Shown: positions 35,210 to 44,681 of the stretch, piece after piece
Layout: each line of letters begins with the position of its first letter
Numbering within the stretch: the stretch's first letter is position 1
Assembly: GCA_002360635.1 (NCBI GenBank)
Contig: DEQW01000001.1
Location: 870,036 to 934,035, forward strand
DNA from: Flavobacteriaceae bacterium UBA3356
Lineage (GTDB): Bacteria > Bacteroidota > Bacteroidia > Flavobacteriales > Flavobacteriaceae
Direction: 5' to 3'
Length of the DNA: 64,000 nt
Notes under the pieces: model-generated
Databases searched by the model: none
What the model saw: the letters and a program-made list of their open reading frames with translations, nothing else
Told to the model about the DNA's origin: nothing
Translations under genes and position numbers: made by a program

Positions 35210-36421
35210 ATGATTGAACAAACCACGATAGAATACGAAAAAACCATACTCATTGGTTTAATAACCCAATATCAAGACGAAGAAAAGTCTCAAGAATATT
35301 TGGACGAACTGGAGTTTCTTGCCTATACAGCAGGAGGTGAAGTGTCTAAACGCTTTACACAAAAAATGGATTCTCCAAATCCTAAAACCTTCATTGGAAG
35401 CGGAAAAATGGAACAAGTACGGGAATTTGTTGAAGAAAACGATATCGGTACCGCTATTTTTGATGATGAATTATCACCCGCACAACAAAAAAATATTGAA
35501 AAAATATTGCGGTGTAAAATTATAGACCGAACAAACCTTATTCTAGATATTTTCGCACAACGTGCCAAAACCAGTTATGCCCGTACCCAAGTAGAACTGG
35601 CACAATACGAATATTTATTACCTCGATTGGCTGGTATGTGGACGCACTTGGAGCGTCAGCGAGGTGGTATCGGGATGCGTGGTCCTGGTGAAACCGAAAT
35701 TGAAACAGACCGTCGTATTGTTCGAGACCGTATTACGCTTCTAAAGAAAAAATTGGAGAAGATTGATAAGCAAATGGAAGTGCAACGGGGCAACCGTGGT
35801 TCTTTAGTACGAGTCGCTTTGGTAGGATATACTAACGTTGGTAAATCAACCTTGATGAACAGCATTAGTAAAAGCGAAGTGTTTGCTGAAAATAAACTAT
35901 TTGCAACCCTCGATACCACAGTTAGAAAGGTAGTAATTGGCAACCTTCCTTTTTTATTGACCGATACCGTTGGGTTTATCAGAAAATTGCCTACACAGTT
36001 GGTAGAATCGTTTAAAAGTACGTTAGATGAGGTTCGGGAGGCAGATTTATTGTTACACGTAGTTGATATATCTCATCCTTCTTTTGAAGATCATATCGCT
36101 TCGGTAAACAAAGTACTGGACGAAATTGAAAGCGCCGATAAACCCGTTATTATGGTCTTCAATAAAATTGATCAATACAAACCTGAAGTTATTGAAGAAG
36201 ACGATTTAGAAACAGAAAGAACAACAGCGCACAACACATTGAAAGATTGGAAACAAACTTGGATGAACCGTGAAGAAAACGCTATTTTCATTTCAGCATT
36301 GAACAAAGACAATTTTGAAGAGTTTAGGAAGCTAGTATATGAAAAAGTAAGGGATATCCACGTTACACGTTTTCCTTATAACAACTTTCTTTATCCTGAG
36401 CATTACATCTACGAAGAATAA
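35210..36421 (+). CDS. hflX: ribosome-associated GTPase HflX
   Basis: The 403-residue protein has the HflX N-terminal domain (residues 15-120; FIGSGKMEQVREFV and DDELSPAQQKN), the RQRGGIGMRGPGETEIE linker at about 150-165, and a G domain with P-loop VGYTNVGKSTLM near residue 204, DTVGFIRKLP and NKIDQY. HflX binds the 50S subunit and splits stalled ribosomes under heat or antibiotic stress. The C-terminal extension is short. It is transcribed alone from a promoter box just upstream to a strong bidirectional terminator. Confidence 0.96.
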   Translation: MIEQTTIEYEKTILIGLITQYQDEEKSQEYLDELEFLAYTAGGEVSKRFTQKMDSPNPKTFIGSGKMEQVREFVEENDIGTAIFDDELSPAQQKNIEKILRCKIIDRTNLILDIFAQRAKTSYARTQVELAQYEYLLPRLAGMWTHLERQRGGIGMRGPGETEIETDRRIVRDRITLLKKKLEKIDKQMEVQRGNRGSLVRVALVGYTNVGKSTLMNSISKSEVFAENKLFATLDTTVRKVVIGNLPFLLTDTVGFIRKLPTQLVESFKSTLDEVREADLLLHVVDISHPSFEDHIASVNKVLDEIESADKPVIMVFNKIDQYKPEVIEEDDLETERTTAHNTLKDWKQTWMNREENAIFISALNKDNFEEFRKLVYEKVRDIHVTRFPYNNFLYPEHYIYEE

Positions 36422-36455
36422 AAAAAACCGGCAAATTCAATTTGCCGGTTTTTTT
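36422..36455. terminator. bidirectional terminator between hflX and the DUF3078 gene
   Basis: A near-perfect palindrome with core AACCGGCAAA pairing with TTTGCCGGTT is flanked by A- and T-runs on both sides, with a loop of 1-5 bases. It begins at the hflX stop codon, between convergent genes. Confidence 0.92.
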
Positions 36456-36474
36456 TATGTTTTTTCTATAAGTA

Positions 36475-37383
36475 CTAAAACTTATAACCTACTCCTACAC
36501 CAAGGGTTTCACGTATTTGGAAACCTTGCACTGCATTATCATCATAAATTGCCTGGAAGGTACCATTTGCTGTAATCCAATCATTAACTTTCAAAACTAA
36601 GTTCATCGTGTAATCAACATCTACATTTTGAGGGTCTTCTAGGTAATTAGAGTACAGGCCTAAAATGTTCTCCATAGAAACGTTTTCCATTAAATCTACC
36701 TTATAGTAGGCGTTCAAAGAAGCACCAAATTCAAATCGGGTTGTTTCATTGGCTTCAACCCCAAAATAACCTCCGGCATCGTTAAATGCTTCTGCCAAAG
36801 CAGGATCAACAGTAGTAAATTTTTCATTAACAAAAATTAATCGTGCGGTTGCAGGAGCTATATTTACTTTAAAGTTATCATCTTTTTTCCAAAGCATACC
36901 CGGTCCAAATTGTAAATAACCAGGGGACATAAAACGAGTTGTTTCGGTGCGGATGTCATCTCCATTGGCATCTTCGCTAAACTCATACCCTTTTGCAAAT
37001 TGGGTTCTAAAGTTTACAAAAAAGGAATAAAACCAGTTGCTTTCTTGTACTTGGCGACCTACAATTGAATTTAACTCCAACCTGTCGTTTGTTTTTCTTG
37101 AAAATTCTTCATCTTTAATTTTAGTGATTCCGTAATCAGCAAGAATTCGATTATCCCACGTTAACTTACCCTTTCGGTAATTAAAATCATACGTAAAGTT
37201 AAGGTTGGCCGCATAGTTAGAAGTACCTCCGCCTGTCCATTCTTCATTAAAAGCAGCTTGATTAAAAATTAAAGAAACATTACCAGATTTGCTCCAGCCG
37301 TCTTTCGTTTCTTCGGTTTCTTCATCTTGAGCCATTGCAATAAATGGTGAAACGAATAGAAGGAAGATTAAAATTTTTTTCAT
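36475..37383 (-). CDS. DUF3078 exported protein (probable outer-membrane barrel)
   Basis: This 302-residue protein has a signal peptide (about 1-18, AMAQDE) and a body of alternating strands ending GVGVGYKF, matching DUF3078 (WSKSGNVSLIFNQAAFNEEWTGGG opening, then SNYAANLNFTYDFNYRKG). These are Bacteroidota proteins predicted to form small outer-membrane barrels; the role is unknown. It lies 110 bases downstream of the DUF2480 gene at the end of the Suf region. The gap suggests independent transcription. Confidence 0.85.
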   Translation of the reverse strand: MKKILIFLLFVSPFIAMAQDEETEETKDGWSKSGNVSLIFNQAAFNEEWTGGGTSNYAANLNFTYDFNYRKGKLTWDNRILADYGITKIKDEEFSRKTNDRLELNSIVGRQVQESNWFYSFFVNFRTQFAKGYEFSEDANGDDIRTETTRFMSPGYLQFGPGMLWKKDDNFKVNIAPATARLIFVNEKFTTVDPALAEAFNDAGGYFGVEANETTRFEFGASLNAYYKVDLMENVSMENILGLYSNYLEDPQNVDVDYTMNLVLKVNDWITANGTFQAIYDDNAVQGFQIRETLGVGVGYKF

Positions 37384-37493
37384 AAATATTGAGTTTGGTT
37401 TTTTGTAAAGATAAGGTATCTAGTCAATTTAAAAAGTAGATGAATTTTGAAAACCATTAATTTCGATATACGGAAAGTAATTTTCGATGAGGG

Positions 37494-38003
37494 TTACTTT
37501 TTCCGCTTAAATAATGGAACAGAAGAACACGCTTCACCATACATGACACTCTTGGCAACTTCTTGAAGTCTTTGGGCAAGCAGAACATATGCATTTTCCG
37601 GGATGGGCTTGTTGGCACAACCTTTAATGATAATGGGCTTGTCTTTATATTCTGAAATATCTAAAGTATGTAAAATTTCAGAAAACAAAATACTTTCAAG
37701 TGTTTCTGAGGTGCCAACTACCGTTTTCTTAGCATAGGGCGCCAATTGAAGTGATAGAAACATATATGCCCAACCGGGGATAATAGCATCGGTTGAACTA
37801 TATAGATTAACAAAACAACCTTCATATTGCGACCAGTCGTGTGCTTTTACATCGTTTCGGAAATCTTTTTCGCGAAGAACAATCCCTTCTAGCAACCACT
37901 GTGAAATATCTATTGAAACGCGCTTGCCTTCGGGGTAAAAGTCTTCCAGATTAAAGGTTATAAGCTTACTGTTCGCTACGCGGTTTACAATTTGTTTTTC
38001 CAT
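37494..38003 (-). CDS. DUF2480 family cytosolic protein
   Basis: The 169-residue protein matches DUF2480 (MEKQIVNRVANSKLITFNLEDFYPEG... and KPIIIKGCANKPIPENAYV). It has no signal peptide and includes conserved tryptophans and cysteines (GCANK near residue 130, EAC near 160). In flavobacteria this family sits at the end of the suf operon, which suggests a link to Fe-S assembly, but I know of no demonstrated function. Here it follows sufT by 94 bases on the same strand. Confidence 0.85.
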   Translation of the reverse strand: MEKQIVNRVANSKLITFNLEDFYPEGKRVSIDISQWLLEGIVLREKDFRNDVKAHDWSQYEGCFVNLYSSTDAIIPGWAYMFLSLQLAPYAKKTVVGTSETLESILFSEILHTLDISEYKDKPIIIKGCANKPIPENAYVLLAQRLQEVAKSVMYGEACSSVPLFKRKK

Positions 38004-38097
38004 AGATAATTTTTAAAATCTGGGGTTTTTGGTATAATTGTTATGTTTATGAATGACAAAACATAACAATTAACCAATAATATACTACCTACTGAGT

Positions 38098-38424
38098 TTA
38101 CAGCATGCCCAATTCCAGCTTTGCTTCTTCACTCATTAAATCTTGACTCCACGGTGGATCGAAAGTGATCTCCACTTCGGCGTCTTTTACCATTTTAATG
38201 GATTTTACTTTATCCTCAACTTCTTGAGGCAAAGATTCTGCTACTGGGCAGTTTGGTGTGGTTAACGTCATTAAGATTTTTACCTCGTGGTCTTCATTTA
38301 CAAAAACATCGTAAATAAGACCAAGTTCGTAAACATCTACTGGGATTTCAGGATCGTAAATGGTTTTAATCACTTTTACGATTTTATCGCCCAATTCGGT
38401 TGTATTTATAGTTTCAGCGCTCAT
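38098..38424 (-). CDS. sufT: SufT-like DUF59/MIP18 Fe-S assembly protein
   Basis: The 108-residue protein is a single DUF59 domain: KTIYDPEIPVDVYELGLIYDV, then TLTTPNCPVAESL with the conserved cysteine (about residue 59) and the closing FDPPWSQD. SufT-type proteins help load Fe-S clusters onto targets, especially under stress. It lies five bases downstream of sufE within the suf operon, so the assignment is supported by context as well as motif. Confidence 0.92.
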   Translation of the reverse strand: MSAETINTTELGDKIVKVIKTIYDPEIPVDVYELGLIYDVFVNEDHEVKILMTLTTPNCPVAESLPQEVEDKVKSIKMVKDAEVEITFDPPWSQDLMSEEAKLELGML

Positions 38425-38429
38425 AATTT

Positions 38430-38855
38430 TTAATTTTTTAGTTGTGCTTGGTAGGCTACGGCGTACAATTTTAATTGTTTTACCATAGAAACTAAACCAT
38501 TGGCACGAGTAGGAGATAAATGTTCTTTTAAACCAATTTCATCAATAAACTTTGTGTCTGCTTCAATGATATCCTCAGGTTTTTGATTTGAAAACGCTCG
38601 GATGAGTATAGCAATGATTCCTTTTGTTATCACGGCATCGCTATCTGCAGTGAATACTACCTTGTCATCTTTTATTTCAGCATTAAGCCAGACACGGGAT
38701 TGACATCCTTTGATGAGTTTATCTTCGGTTTTTAGTTCTTCATCAATTAAAGGCAACGACTTTCCAAGTTCTATCATATATTCATAGCGTTCAATCCAAT
38801 CATCGAACATGGAAAACTCATCTATTAAATCGTTTTGTATCTCTTGTATGGTCAT
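38430..38855 (-). CDS. sufE: SufE sulfur-acceptor protein
   Basis: The 141-residue protein is SufE: WIERYEYMIELGKSLP and LIKGCQSRVWL, with the sulfur-accepting Cys51. SufE takes persulfide sulfur from SufS and passes it to the SufBCD scaffold. Its start overlaps the stop of the upstream META-domain lipoprotein gene by one base, and sufT follows five bases later, so all three are co-translated from the suf mRNA. Confidence 0.94.
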   Translation of the reverse strand: MTIQEIQNDLIDEFSMFDDWIERYEYMIELGKSLPLIDEELKTEDKLIKGCQSRVWLNAEIKDDKVVFTADSDAVITKGIIAILIRAFSNQKPEDIIEADTKFIDEIGLKEHLSPTRANGLVSMVKQLKLYAVAYQAQLKN

Positions 38856-39292
38856 TAATTTTCTTCTTTGTCTTTTGTAGCGGTTATTAATACACTTTGG
38901 TCGTTTTTTGCATATAATGTTAACACGTTCTCCTGAATACGGTAACCACCTACATTGTTCATCGCTTCCAAAAATTGATTTTCAACTACCATTTGTTCTT
39001 TTGGACACATTTTTTTAGTTACTGCTAGTTCACCAATAGTGAGACTGTTGACATTCGTAGAGTAATCTCCAAAATAGGTGTTACACCCAGCATTTCCTGA
39101 AACCCTTCCACTAAGAGCTGCAAAAGTAATGGTTGGCTTTGTAGCAGACATGGCAGTTTCATCAACATTGGTTACAGTGTAATTTCCAGATAACTGAACA
39201 TTTCCGGCAACATCGATTGCTTTTTTGGCTTCATCACAACCCGTAAAAACAAAGGCAAATAATACAAGACTAATAGTGGCAAATAACTTCAT
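38855..39292 (-). CDS. META-domain lipoprotein inside the suf operon
   Basis: This 145-residue protein has a lipoprotein signal (likely lipidated cysteine at residue 19, VFTGCDE) and a META/HslJ-like domain: SGNYTVTNVDE, GRVSGNAGCNTYFGDY and a conserved Met-Cys-Pro segment (KMCPKEQM). META domains occur in periplasmic or surface lipoproteins linked to stress or motility; the mechanism is unknown. It sits between sufS (12 bases upstream) and sufE (one-base overlap), so it is firmly part of the Fe-S operon although it must act outside the cytosol. Why an exported lipoprotein is coupled to Fe-S assembly is unclear. Confidence 0.85.
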   Translation of the reverse strand: MKLFATISLVLFAFVFTGCDEAKKAIDVAGNVQLSGNYTVTNVDETAMSATKPTITFAALSGRVSGNAGCNTYFGDYSTNVNSLTIGELAVTKKMCPKEQMVVENQFLEAMNNVGGYRIQENVLTLYAKNDQSVLITATKDKEEN

Positions 39293-39304
39293 AAATTTTA
39301 GAGT

Positions 39305-40522
39305 TTAAGTTAACATTGTTTTTGCTTTTTTTACAGCTTTAACGAGTGCGTCAACTTCTTCTTTTGTGTTATAAAACGCAAAAGAAGCCCGAACTGTACC
39401 AGGGATTTTATAATAATCCATAATAGGTTGTGCGCAATGATGCCCCGTACGAACCGCTATGCCCAGTTTATCAACAATAGTACCAATATCGTAAGGATGA
39501 ATACCTTCAATATTGAACGAAATAACCGAGGTTTTATCAACGCCAGTTCCGTATATTTTTAATCCTTCTATTGCCGTTAATTGCTCTGTGGCATACGTTA
39601 GTAATTTATGCTCGTGGGTTTCAATTTCATCAAAACCGATACTGTTAAGATAATCAATTGCAGCACCAAAAGCAATACCGCCGGAAATATTTGGCGTGCC
39701 AGCTTCAAATTTATGTGGAAGCCCAGCGTAGGTAGTTTTTTCAAACGTTACTTCAGCAATCATCTCACCACCACCTTGATAAGGAGGTAGTTTATTTAGC
39801 CACTCTTCTTTTCCATAGAGCATTCCTACACCTGTAGGCCCACACATTTTATGGGCCGACGTTACGTAAAAGTCAACATCTAAAGCTTGTAAATCGGGTT
39901 TAATGTGCGAACAAGATTGTGCCCCGTCCACTAAAACCGCTGCACCTTTTTCGTGTGCTTTTACAATAATTTCAGCAATTGGGTTAATGGTTCCCAAGGC
40001 ATTTGAAATATGATTTACAAAAACAAGTTTTGTGTTTTCTGAAAGTAATTTTTCATATTCAGAAAAAACTAACACTCCTTTCTCATCAATAGGAATCACT
40101 TTCAATTCAGCTCCTGTGCGTTCGCACAACATTTGCCAAGGAACAATGTTAGAATGATGTTCTAAAGCCGAAACGATAATCTCATCACCATTGTTTAAAA
40201 ATTCATTGAAGCCATTTGCTACCAAATTAATACCGTGTGTAGTTCCGGCGGTAAAAATAACTTCGTGGGCATGTTTTATATTGAAGTGTTCCTGTATTTT
40301 TTTCCGTGCACCTTCATATACATCGGTTGCTTCTTGCGATAAGGTGTGAACTCCACGATGGATGTTGGCATTATAATTTGTATAGTAATCTACTATACTG
40401 TTAATAACCGCTTGCGGTTTTTGTGTAGTAGCTGCATTATCCAAATAAACCAGAGGCTTGCCATTTACTTCACGTTGAAGAATGGGAAAGTCTTTTCTTA
40501 TTTCCTGAACGTTAAAGGCCAT
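39305..40522 (-). CDS. sufS: cysteine desulfurase SufS
   Basis: The 405-residue PLP enzyme shows the type II (SufS/CsdA) pattern: VYLDNAATTQKP, HRGVHTLSQEAT, the PLP-binding Lys225 in TSAHKMCGPTG and the active Cys363 in TGHHCAQP. It takes sulfur from cysteine and hands it to SufE for cluster building. The gene lies 23 bases downstream of sufD. Length and motifs are complete. Confidence 0.96.
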   Translation of the reverse strand: MAFNVQEIRKDFPILQREVNGKPLVYLDNAATTQKPQAVINSIVDYYTNYNANIHRGVHTLSQEATDVYEGARKKIQEHFNIKHAHEVIFTAGTTHGINLVANGFNEFLNNGDEIIVSALEHHSNIVPWQMLCERTGAELKVIPIDEKGVLVFSEYEKLLSENTKLVFVNHISNALGTINPIAEIIVKAHEKGAAVLVDGAQSCSHIKPDLQALDVDFYVTSAHKMCGPTGVGMLYGKEEWLNKLPPYQGGGEMIAEVTFEKTTYAGLPHKFEAGTPNISGGIAFGAAIDYLNSIGFDEIETHEHKLLTYATEQLTAIEGLKIYGTGVDKTSVISFNIEGIHPYDIGTIVDKLGIAVRTGHHCAQPIMDYYKIPGTVRASFAFYNTKEEVDALVKAVKKAKTMLT

Positions 40523-40545
40523 GGAAAATTTATTTTGGTGTGTGA

Positions 40546-41865
40546 TTACAGTTGGAAGCCCAAACTAACGCCGATTTTTTTAGCTATCAGTTTGTTAATA
40601 CGTTGTTTTAATTCTGGAATTTTTACACTTTCCAAAACACTGTTGGCAAATGCATACATTAATAATGCACGAGCTTCTTTCTTGGCGATACCTCTGGAAC
40701 GCATATAAAATAAAGCTTCTTCGTCCAATTGACCAATGGTACAACCGTGAGAACATTTTACATCGTCCGCAAAAATCTCCAATTGCGGTTTCGAATTGAT
40801 GGTTGCTCGATCATCAACTAAAATATTGTTGTTTTGCTGAAACGCATCAATCTTTTGAGCGATTTTATCGACCAAAACTTTACCGTTGAATACACCAGTA
40901 GATTTATCTGCAAAAATCCCTTTGTAATCTTGGTGGCTTTCACAATTAGGTGCAGTATGGTGCACTAATGTGTTATGGTCAACGTGTTGTTTGTCTTCAA
41001 TAATGGTGATGCCATTTAAAGTAGAATTACAACGTTCTCCATTTTGATAAAAATGAAGGTTGTTTCTTGTTAACTTACCGCCAAAAGAGAAAGTGTGCAC
41101 TCTACAATTGCTTTCACGCGCTTGAGAAACATATGTACTATCAATTAACGAAGCCGAAGGGTTATCGGTCTGTACCTTATAGTAATCAGCATAAGCTCTT
41201 TTTTCAGCAAAAATTTCAGTAACACTATTAGTGAATACTGCGTTTTCTGAAAGGCTTTGATGACGCTCTATAATCTGCACATGTGCGTTTTCACCTACCA
41301 CTATTAGATTTCGTGGCTGTAACATTACTGCTGCTTCATTTCCTGTTGAGAAATTGATGATCTCTATCGGTTTTTCAACTTCTTTGTTTTTCGGAATATG
41401 AATATAGGCCCCTTCTTTCGCAAAAGCCGTATTTAAAGACGTAAGACTATCTTTTTTGGCAATTTTATTAAAGTAAGTTTCAATTACAGGTTGATATTTT
41501 GGTTTATTCAAAGCTGAAGAAAGCAAACAGACATCGATTGAATCGTGAGTAGTTTCAGATAAAAACGAACTGTAAACACCATCAATAAAAACAATTTTAT
41601 ACGTATCGATATCGTGCAAGAAATATTTACGTACGTCTTTCAGCTCCGTATGCTTTTCCTGTTGCTTCGGAAATATACTATAATCGGTTTTTTCAAGTGA
41701 TTTTAAAGAAGTGTATTTCCAAGCCTCTTCTTTTTTGGAAGGAAATCCTTGTTCTTCAAAAACTTTCATGGCTTCATTACGAAGATCGTGAATAGGGGAG
41801 TCGGGCTCCAAGTGATCTTCAAAAGCGATGTATGATGAAACTAATTTATCTTTTAAATTACTCAT
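40546..41865 (-). CDS. sufD: Fe-S assembly scaffold protein SufD
   Basis: I chose the ATG at 41865, which gives MSNLKDKLVS and 439 residues. An ATG seven codons upstream (41886) is in frame, but it adds a run copied from a spacer that reads like an A-rich ribosome-binding region. The protein has the SufB/SufD beta-helix domain in its second half (EIFADDVKCSHGCTIGQLDEEALFYMRSRGI). SufD joins SufB and SufC to form the scaffold on which clusters are built. It lies 88 bases downstream of sufC. Confidence 0.93.
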   Translation of the reverse strand: MSNLKDKLVSSYIAFEDHLEPDSPIHDLRNEAMKVFEEQGFPSKKEEAWKYTSLKSLEKTDYSIFPKQQEKHTELKDVRKYFLHDIDTYKIVFIDGVYSSFLSETTHDSIDVCLLSSALNKPKYQPVIETYFNKIAKKDSLTSLNTAFAKEGAYIHIPKNKEVEKPIEIINFSTGNEAAVMLQPRNLIVVGENAHVQIIERHQSLSENAVFTNSVTEIFAEKRAYADYYKVQTDNPSASLIDSTYVSQARESNCRVHTFSFGGKLTRNNLHFYQNGERCNSTLNGITIIEDKQHVDHNTLVHHTAPNCESHQDYKGIFADKSTGVFNGKVLVDKIAQKIDAFQQNNNILVDDRATINSKPQLEIFADDVKCSHGCTIGQLDEEALFYMRSRGIAKKEARALLMYAFANSVLESVKIPELKQRINKLIAKKIGVSLGFQL

Positions 41866-41953
41866 TTTTTTTAATTCAGAATTCAAAAATTAAACTCAAA
41901 TATTCAAGACAAGATTAATAAAAGCCTTGAGTATCTAAACTCTTTTGAATTAT

Positions 41954-42703
41954 TTAAACTAATTCTTCTTTAATCCAGTCGTACCCTCTTTCTTCAAGTT
42001 CGTACGCTAACTCTTTACCACCAGATTTTACAATTTTTCCTCCCATTAATACGTGAACATAATCTGGGACGATATAATCTAGCAAACGTTGGTAGTGCGT
42101 AATAACAATTACAGCGTTGTCTTTGCTTTTTAATTTGTTTACACCATTGGCAACAACTTTTAAAGCATCGATATCTAATCCTGAGTCAGTTTCGTCCAAA
42201 ATGGCCAATTTAGGCTCCATCATAGCTAATTGGAAGATTTCATTGCGTTTTTTCTCACCTCCTGAAAACCCTTCGTTTAAGGAACGTGATAAAAACTTAC
42301 GGTCTATCTCTAGCATATCTGCTTTTTCCTTAATTTTTTTAAGCATTTCGCTAGCCGGCATATCGTCGAGTCCCTTTGCTTTGCGGGTTTCGTTGATGGC
42401 TGTTTTAATAAAGTTTGTTACGGTAACACCGGGAATTTCAATAGGATATTGAAAGGATAAAAACAATCCTTTATGAGCACGCTCTTCAGGATCTAATTCA
42501 GTAATATCTTCACCTTCAAAATTTATTTCACCTTTTTGAAGTTCAAACTCTTCTTTTCCTGCAATAACGGAAGCCAACGTACTTTTACCAGAACCGTTAG
42601 GCCCCATAATAGCATGAACTTCACCGGCGTTAACATCGATGTCAACACCTTTTAAAATATCTTTTCCTTCTACGCTTGCGTGCAGATCTTTAATATGTAG
42701 CAT
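41954..42703 (-). CDS. sufC: Fe-S assembly ATPase SufC
   Basis: The 249-residue ABC ATPase has Walker A GPNGSGKST at residues 34-42, signature FSGGEKKRNEI, Walker B LAILDETDSGLD and the switch region VIVITHYQR. The ERAHKGLFLSFQYP Q-loop region is typical of SufC. It powers the SufBCD scaffold and has no membrane partner. It starts two bases after the stop of an unusual lipoprotein gene that separates it from sufB. Confidence 0.96.
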   Translation of the reverse strand: MLHIKDLHASVEGKDILKGVDIDVNAGEVHAIMGPNGSGKSTLASVIAGKEEFELQKGEINFEGEDITELDPEERAHKGLFLSFQYPIEIPGVTVTNFIKTAINETRKAKGLDDMPASEMLKKIKEKADMLEIDRKFLSRSLNEGFSGGEKKRNEIFQLAMMEPKLAILDETDSGLDIDALKVVANGVNKLKSKDNAVIVITHYQRLLDYIVPDYVHVLMGGKIVKSGGKELAYELEERGYDWIKEELV

Positions 42704-42705
42704 AA

Positions 42706-43119
42706 TTAACTTTTCTTTTCTTCAATTTCTATTTGTGTTTTAGCAGGTTTGTCACTAACATAAAGAATTTCCTTTATGGTAATAACTTCTTCCCAAACCT
42801 CTTCGGTTTCTGCTTTTGGGTTGGGACTTACAACACCAGTGATAATTACAGGAACCATATCGTAATCATCTTTTTCTACTTTTGAAACCTTATCGGCCAA
42901 CTCTTGGCTTTTATCATCTATGGTAACCCCGTAGATAAAATTGTTTCCTTTTAAAACCGCAGCATCATCCGTGTAAATAAACTCACCTCTATAAGTGCGC
43001 ACGTTTTCATTGGTCGCTGAGGCTGTTTCTTTTTCCGTTTCTGTTTCTGTTTCCTTTTTGGTGTTATTACAGGAAACAACTGTGGCTATAAACAATAGCA
43101 GCAAAAGCGTTTTTTTCAT
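42706..43119 (-). CDS. lipoprotein of unknown function between sufB and sufC
   Basis: I do not recognise the family. The 137-residue protein has a lipoprotein signal (likely lipidated cysteine at residue 17, VVSCNN). A Glu/Thr-rich, low-complexity linker (KKETETETEKETASATNE) precedes a compact domain of about 95 residues with alternating strands and no cysteines or obvious metal-binding motif. The gene lies 39 bases after sufB and two bases before sufC, so it is a fixed part of the suf mRNA. Its exported destination is at odds with its cytosolic neighbours. Confidence 0.8.
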   Translation of the reverse strand: MKKTLLLLLFIATVVSCNNTKKETETETEKETASATNENVRTYRGEFIYTDDAAVLKGNNFIYGVTIDDKSQELADKVSKVEKDDYDMVPVIITGVVSPNPKAETEEVWEEVITIKEILYVSDKPAKTQIEIEEKKS

Positions 43120-43158
43120 TTTACTATTTATATTTAAGTTTTTATTGTTTCAGAAAAA

Positions 43159-44607
43159 TTATCCTACAGAACCTTCTAATGAAATCTCAAGCAATTTTTG
43201 TGCTTCTACAGCAAACTCCATAGGAAGTTTATTTAACACCTCTTTACTGAAACCATTAACAATTAATGCAATCGCTTTCTCGGTATCAATACCTCGTTGG
43301 TTACAGTAAAAAATTTGGTCTTCCCCAATTTTACTTGTTGTAGCTTCATGTTCCACTTGTGCGGTTTTATTTTTTGCTTCAATGTAGGGGAAAGTATGTG
43401 CGCCACATTCGTTGCCCATTAAGAGCGAATCACATTGTGAAAAATTACGGGCATTATCAGCACGGCTATTTATCTGTACTAATCCGCGATAACTATTTTG
43501 AGATTTTCCAGCAGAAATACCTTTTGAGATAATAGTACTCTTGGTGTTCTTACCTAAATGGATCATTTTGGTGCCGGTATCTGCCTGCTGAAAATTATTA
43601 GTTACAGCAATGGAGTAAAACTCACCAATCGAGTTATCCCCTTTTAAGATACAACTAGGATACTTCCACGTAACGGCGCTTCCGGTTTCAACTTGTGTCC
43701 AAGAAATTTTTGCATTTTTCTCGCAAAGCCCTCTTTTAGTCACAAAGTTAAAAACCCCGCCTTTTCCATCTTTACTTCCAGGAAACCAGTTTTGAACTGT
43801 GGAGTATTTTATCTCCGCACCGTCTAAAGCTACAAGCTCTACAACAGCGGCGTGTAATTGGTTTTCGTCACGCATTGGGGCGGTACACCCTTCTAAATAA
43901 CTTACATAGCTATCTTCATCGGCAACAACCAGTGTGCGTTCAAACTGCCCTGTTCCTGCTTGATTGATTCGGAAATAGGTTGAAAGTTCCATTGGGCATC
44001 GTACACCTTTTGGGATGTAGCAGAACGATCCATCGCTAAAAACAGCACTGTTTAAGGCTGCGTAAAAGTTGTCTTTCTGTGGCACAACCGAGCCAATATA
44101 CTTTTTAACCAATTCGGGGTGCTCCTTAATTGCTTCGGAAATAGAACAGAAGATAATTCCTTTTTTGGCCAATGTGTCTTTAAATGTAGTGGTAACAGAA
44201 ACAGAGTCCATTACAATATCTACGGCTACACCAGCTAATTTTTTTTGTTCATCTAACGAAATACCTAGTTTGTTGAAAGTTTCCAACAATTCAGGATCTA
44301 CCTCGTCAATGCTGTCGTATTTTGGCTTTTTATTAGGAGCTGAGTAATATGAAATGTTTTGAAAATCTGGTTTCTTGTAATGTACGTTTGCCCATTCTGG
44401 CTCTATCATTTCTTTCCAGTATCGAAAAGACTCTAAGCGCCATTCGGTCATCCATTCGGGCTCTTCTTTTTTCTTTGAAATGGCACGAACTATATCTTCA
44501 TTCAAACCAACAGGGAACGTATCAGATTCTATGTCGGTATAAAATCCGTATTCGTACTCTTTTGTTTCGAGTTCTTTTTTTAAATCGTCTTCAGTAAACT
44601 TAGCCAT
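43159..44607 (-). CDS. sufB: Fe-S assembly scaffold protein SufB
   Basis: The 482-residue protein is a full-length SufB: WMTEWRLESFRYWKEM near residue 55, SYYSAPNKKP, GCTAPMRDENQLHAAVVEL, GGVFNFVTKRGLC and QCDSLLMGNECGAHTFPY, ending in the beta-helix region with YCNQRGID. It is the central scaffold subunit for cluster assembly with SufC and SufD. It lies 74 bases downstream of the A-type carrier gene. Confidence 0.97.
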   Translation of the reverse strand: MAKFTEDDLKKELETKEYEYGFYTDIESDTFPVGLNEDIVRAISKKKEEPEWMTEWRLESFRYWKEMIEPEWANVHYKKPDFQNISYYSAPNKKPKYDSIDEVDPELLETFNKLGISLDEQKKLAGVAVDIVMDSVSVTTTFKDTLAKKGIIFCSISEAIKEHPELVKKYIGSVVPQKDNFYAALNSAVFSDGSFCYIPKGVRCPMELSTYFRINQAGTGQFERTLVVADEDSYVSYLEGCTAPMRDENQLHAAVVELVALDGAEIKYSTVQNWFPGSKDGKGGVFNFVTKRGLCEKNAKISWTQVETGSAVTWKYPSCILKGDNSIGEFYSIAVTNNFQQADTGTKMIHLGKNTKSTIISKGISAGKSQNSYRGLVQINSRADNARNFSQCDSLLMGNECGAHTFPYIEAKNKTAQVEHEATTSKIGEDQIFYCNQRGIDTEKAIALIVNGFSKEVLNKLPMEFAVEAQKLLEISLEGSVG

Positions 44608-44681
44608 TGGTAGCTTTATTTTTTCTTTTTGCTTTATCTGTTTCAGAAATAAAACAAATCAAGATTTTTATTTAATTTTAA

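Noticed and set aside
42117..42452. 111-codon plus-strand frame opposite sufC
   Set aside because: The SufC reading frame on the other strand is complete and conserved, so this is a shadow.
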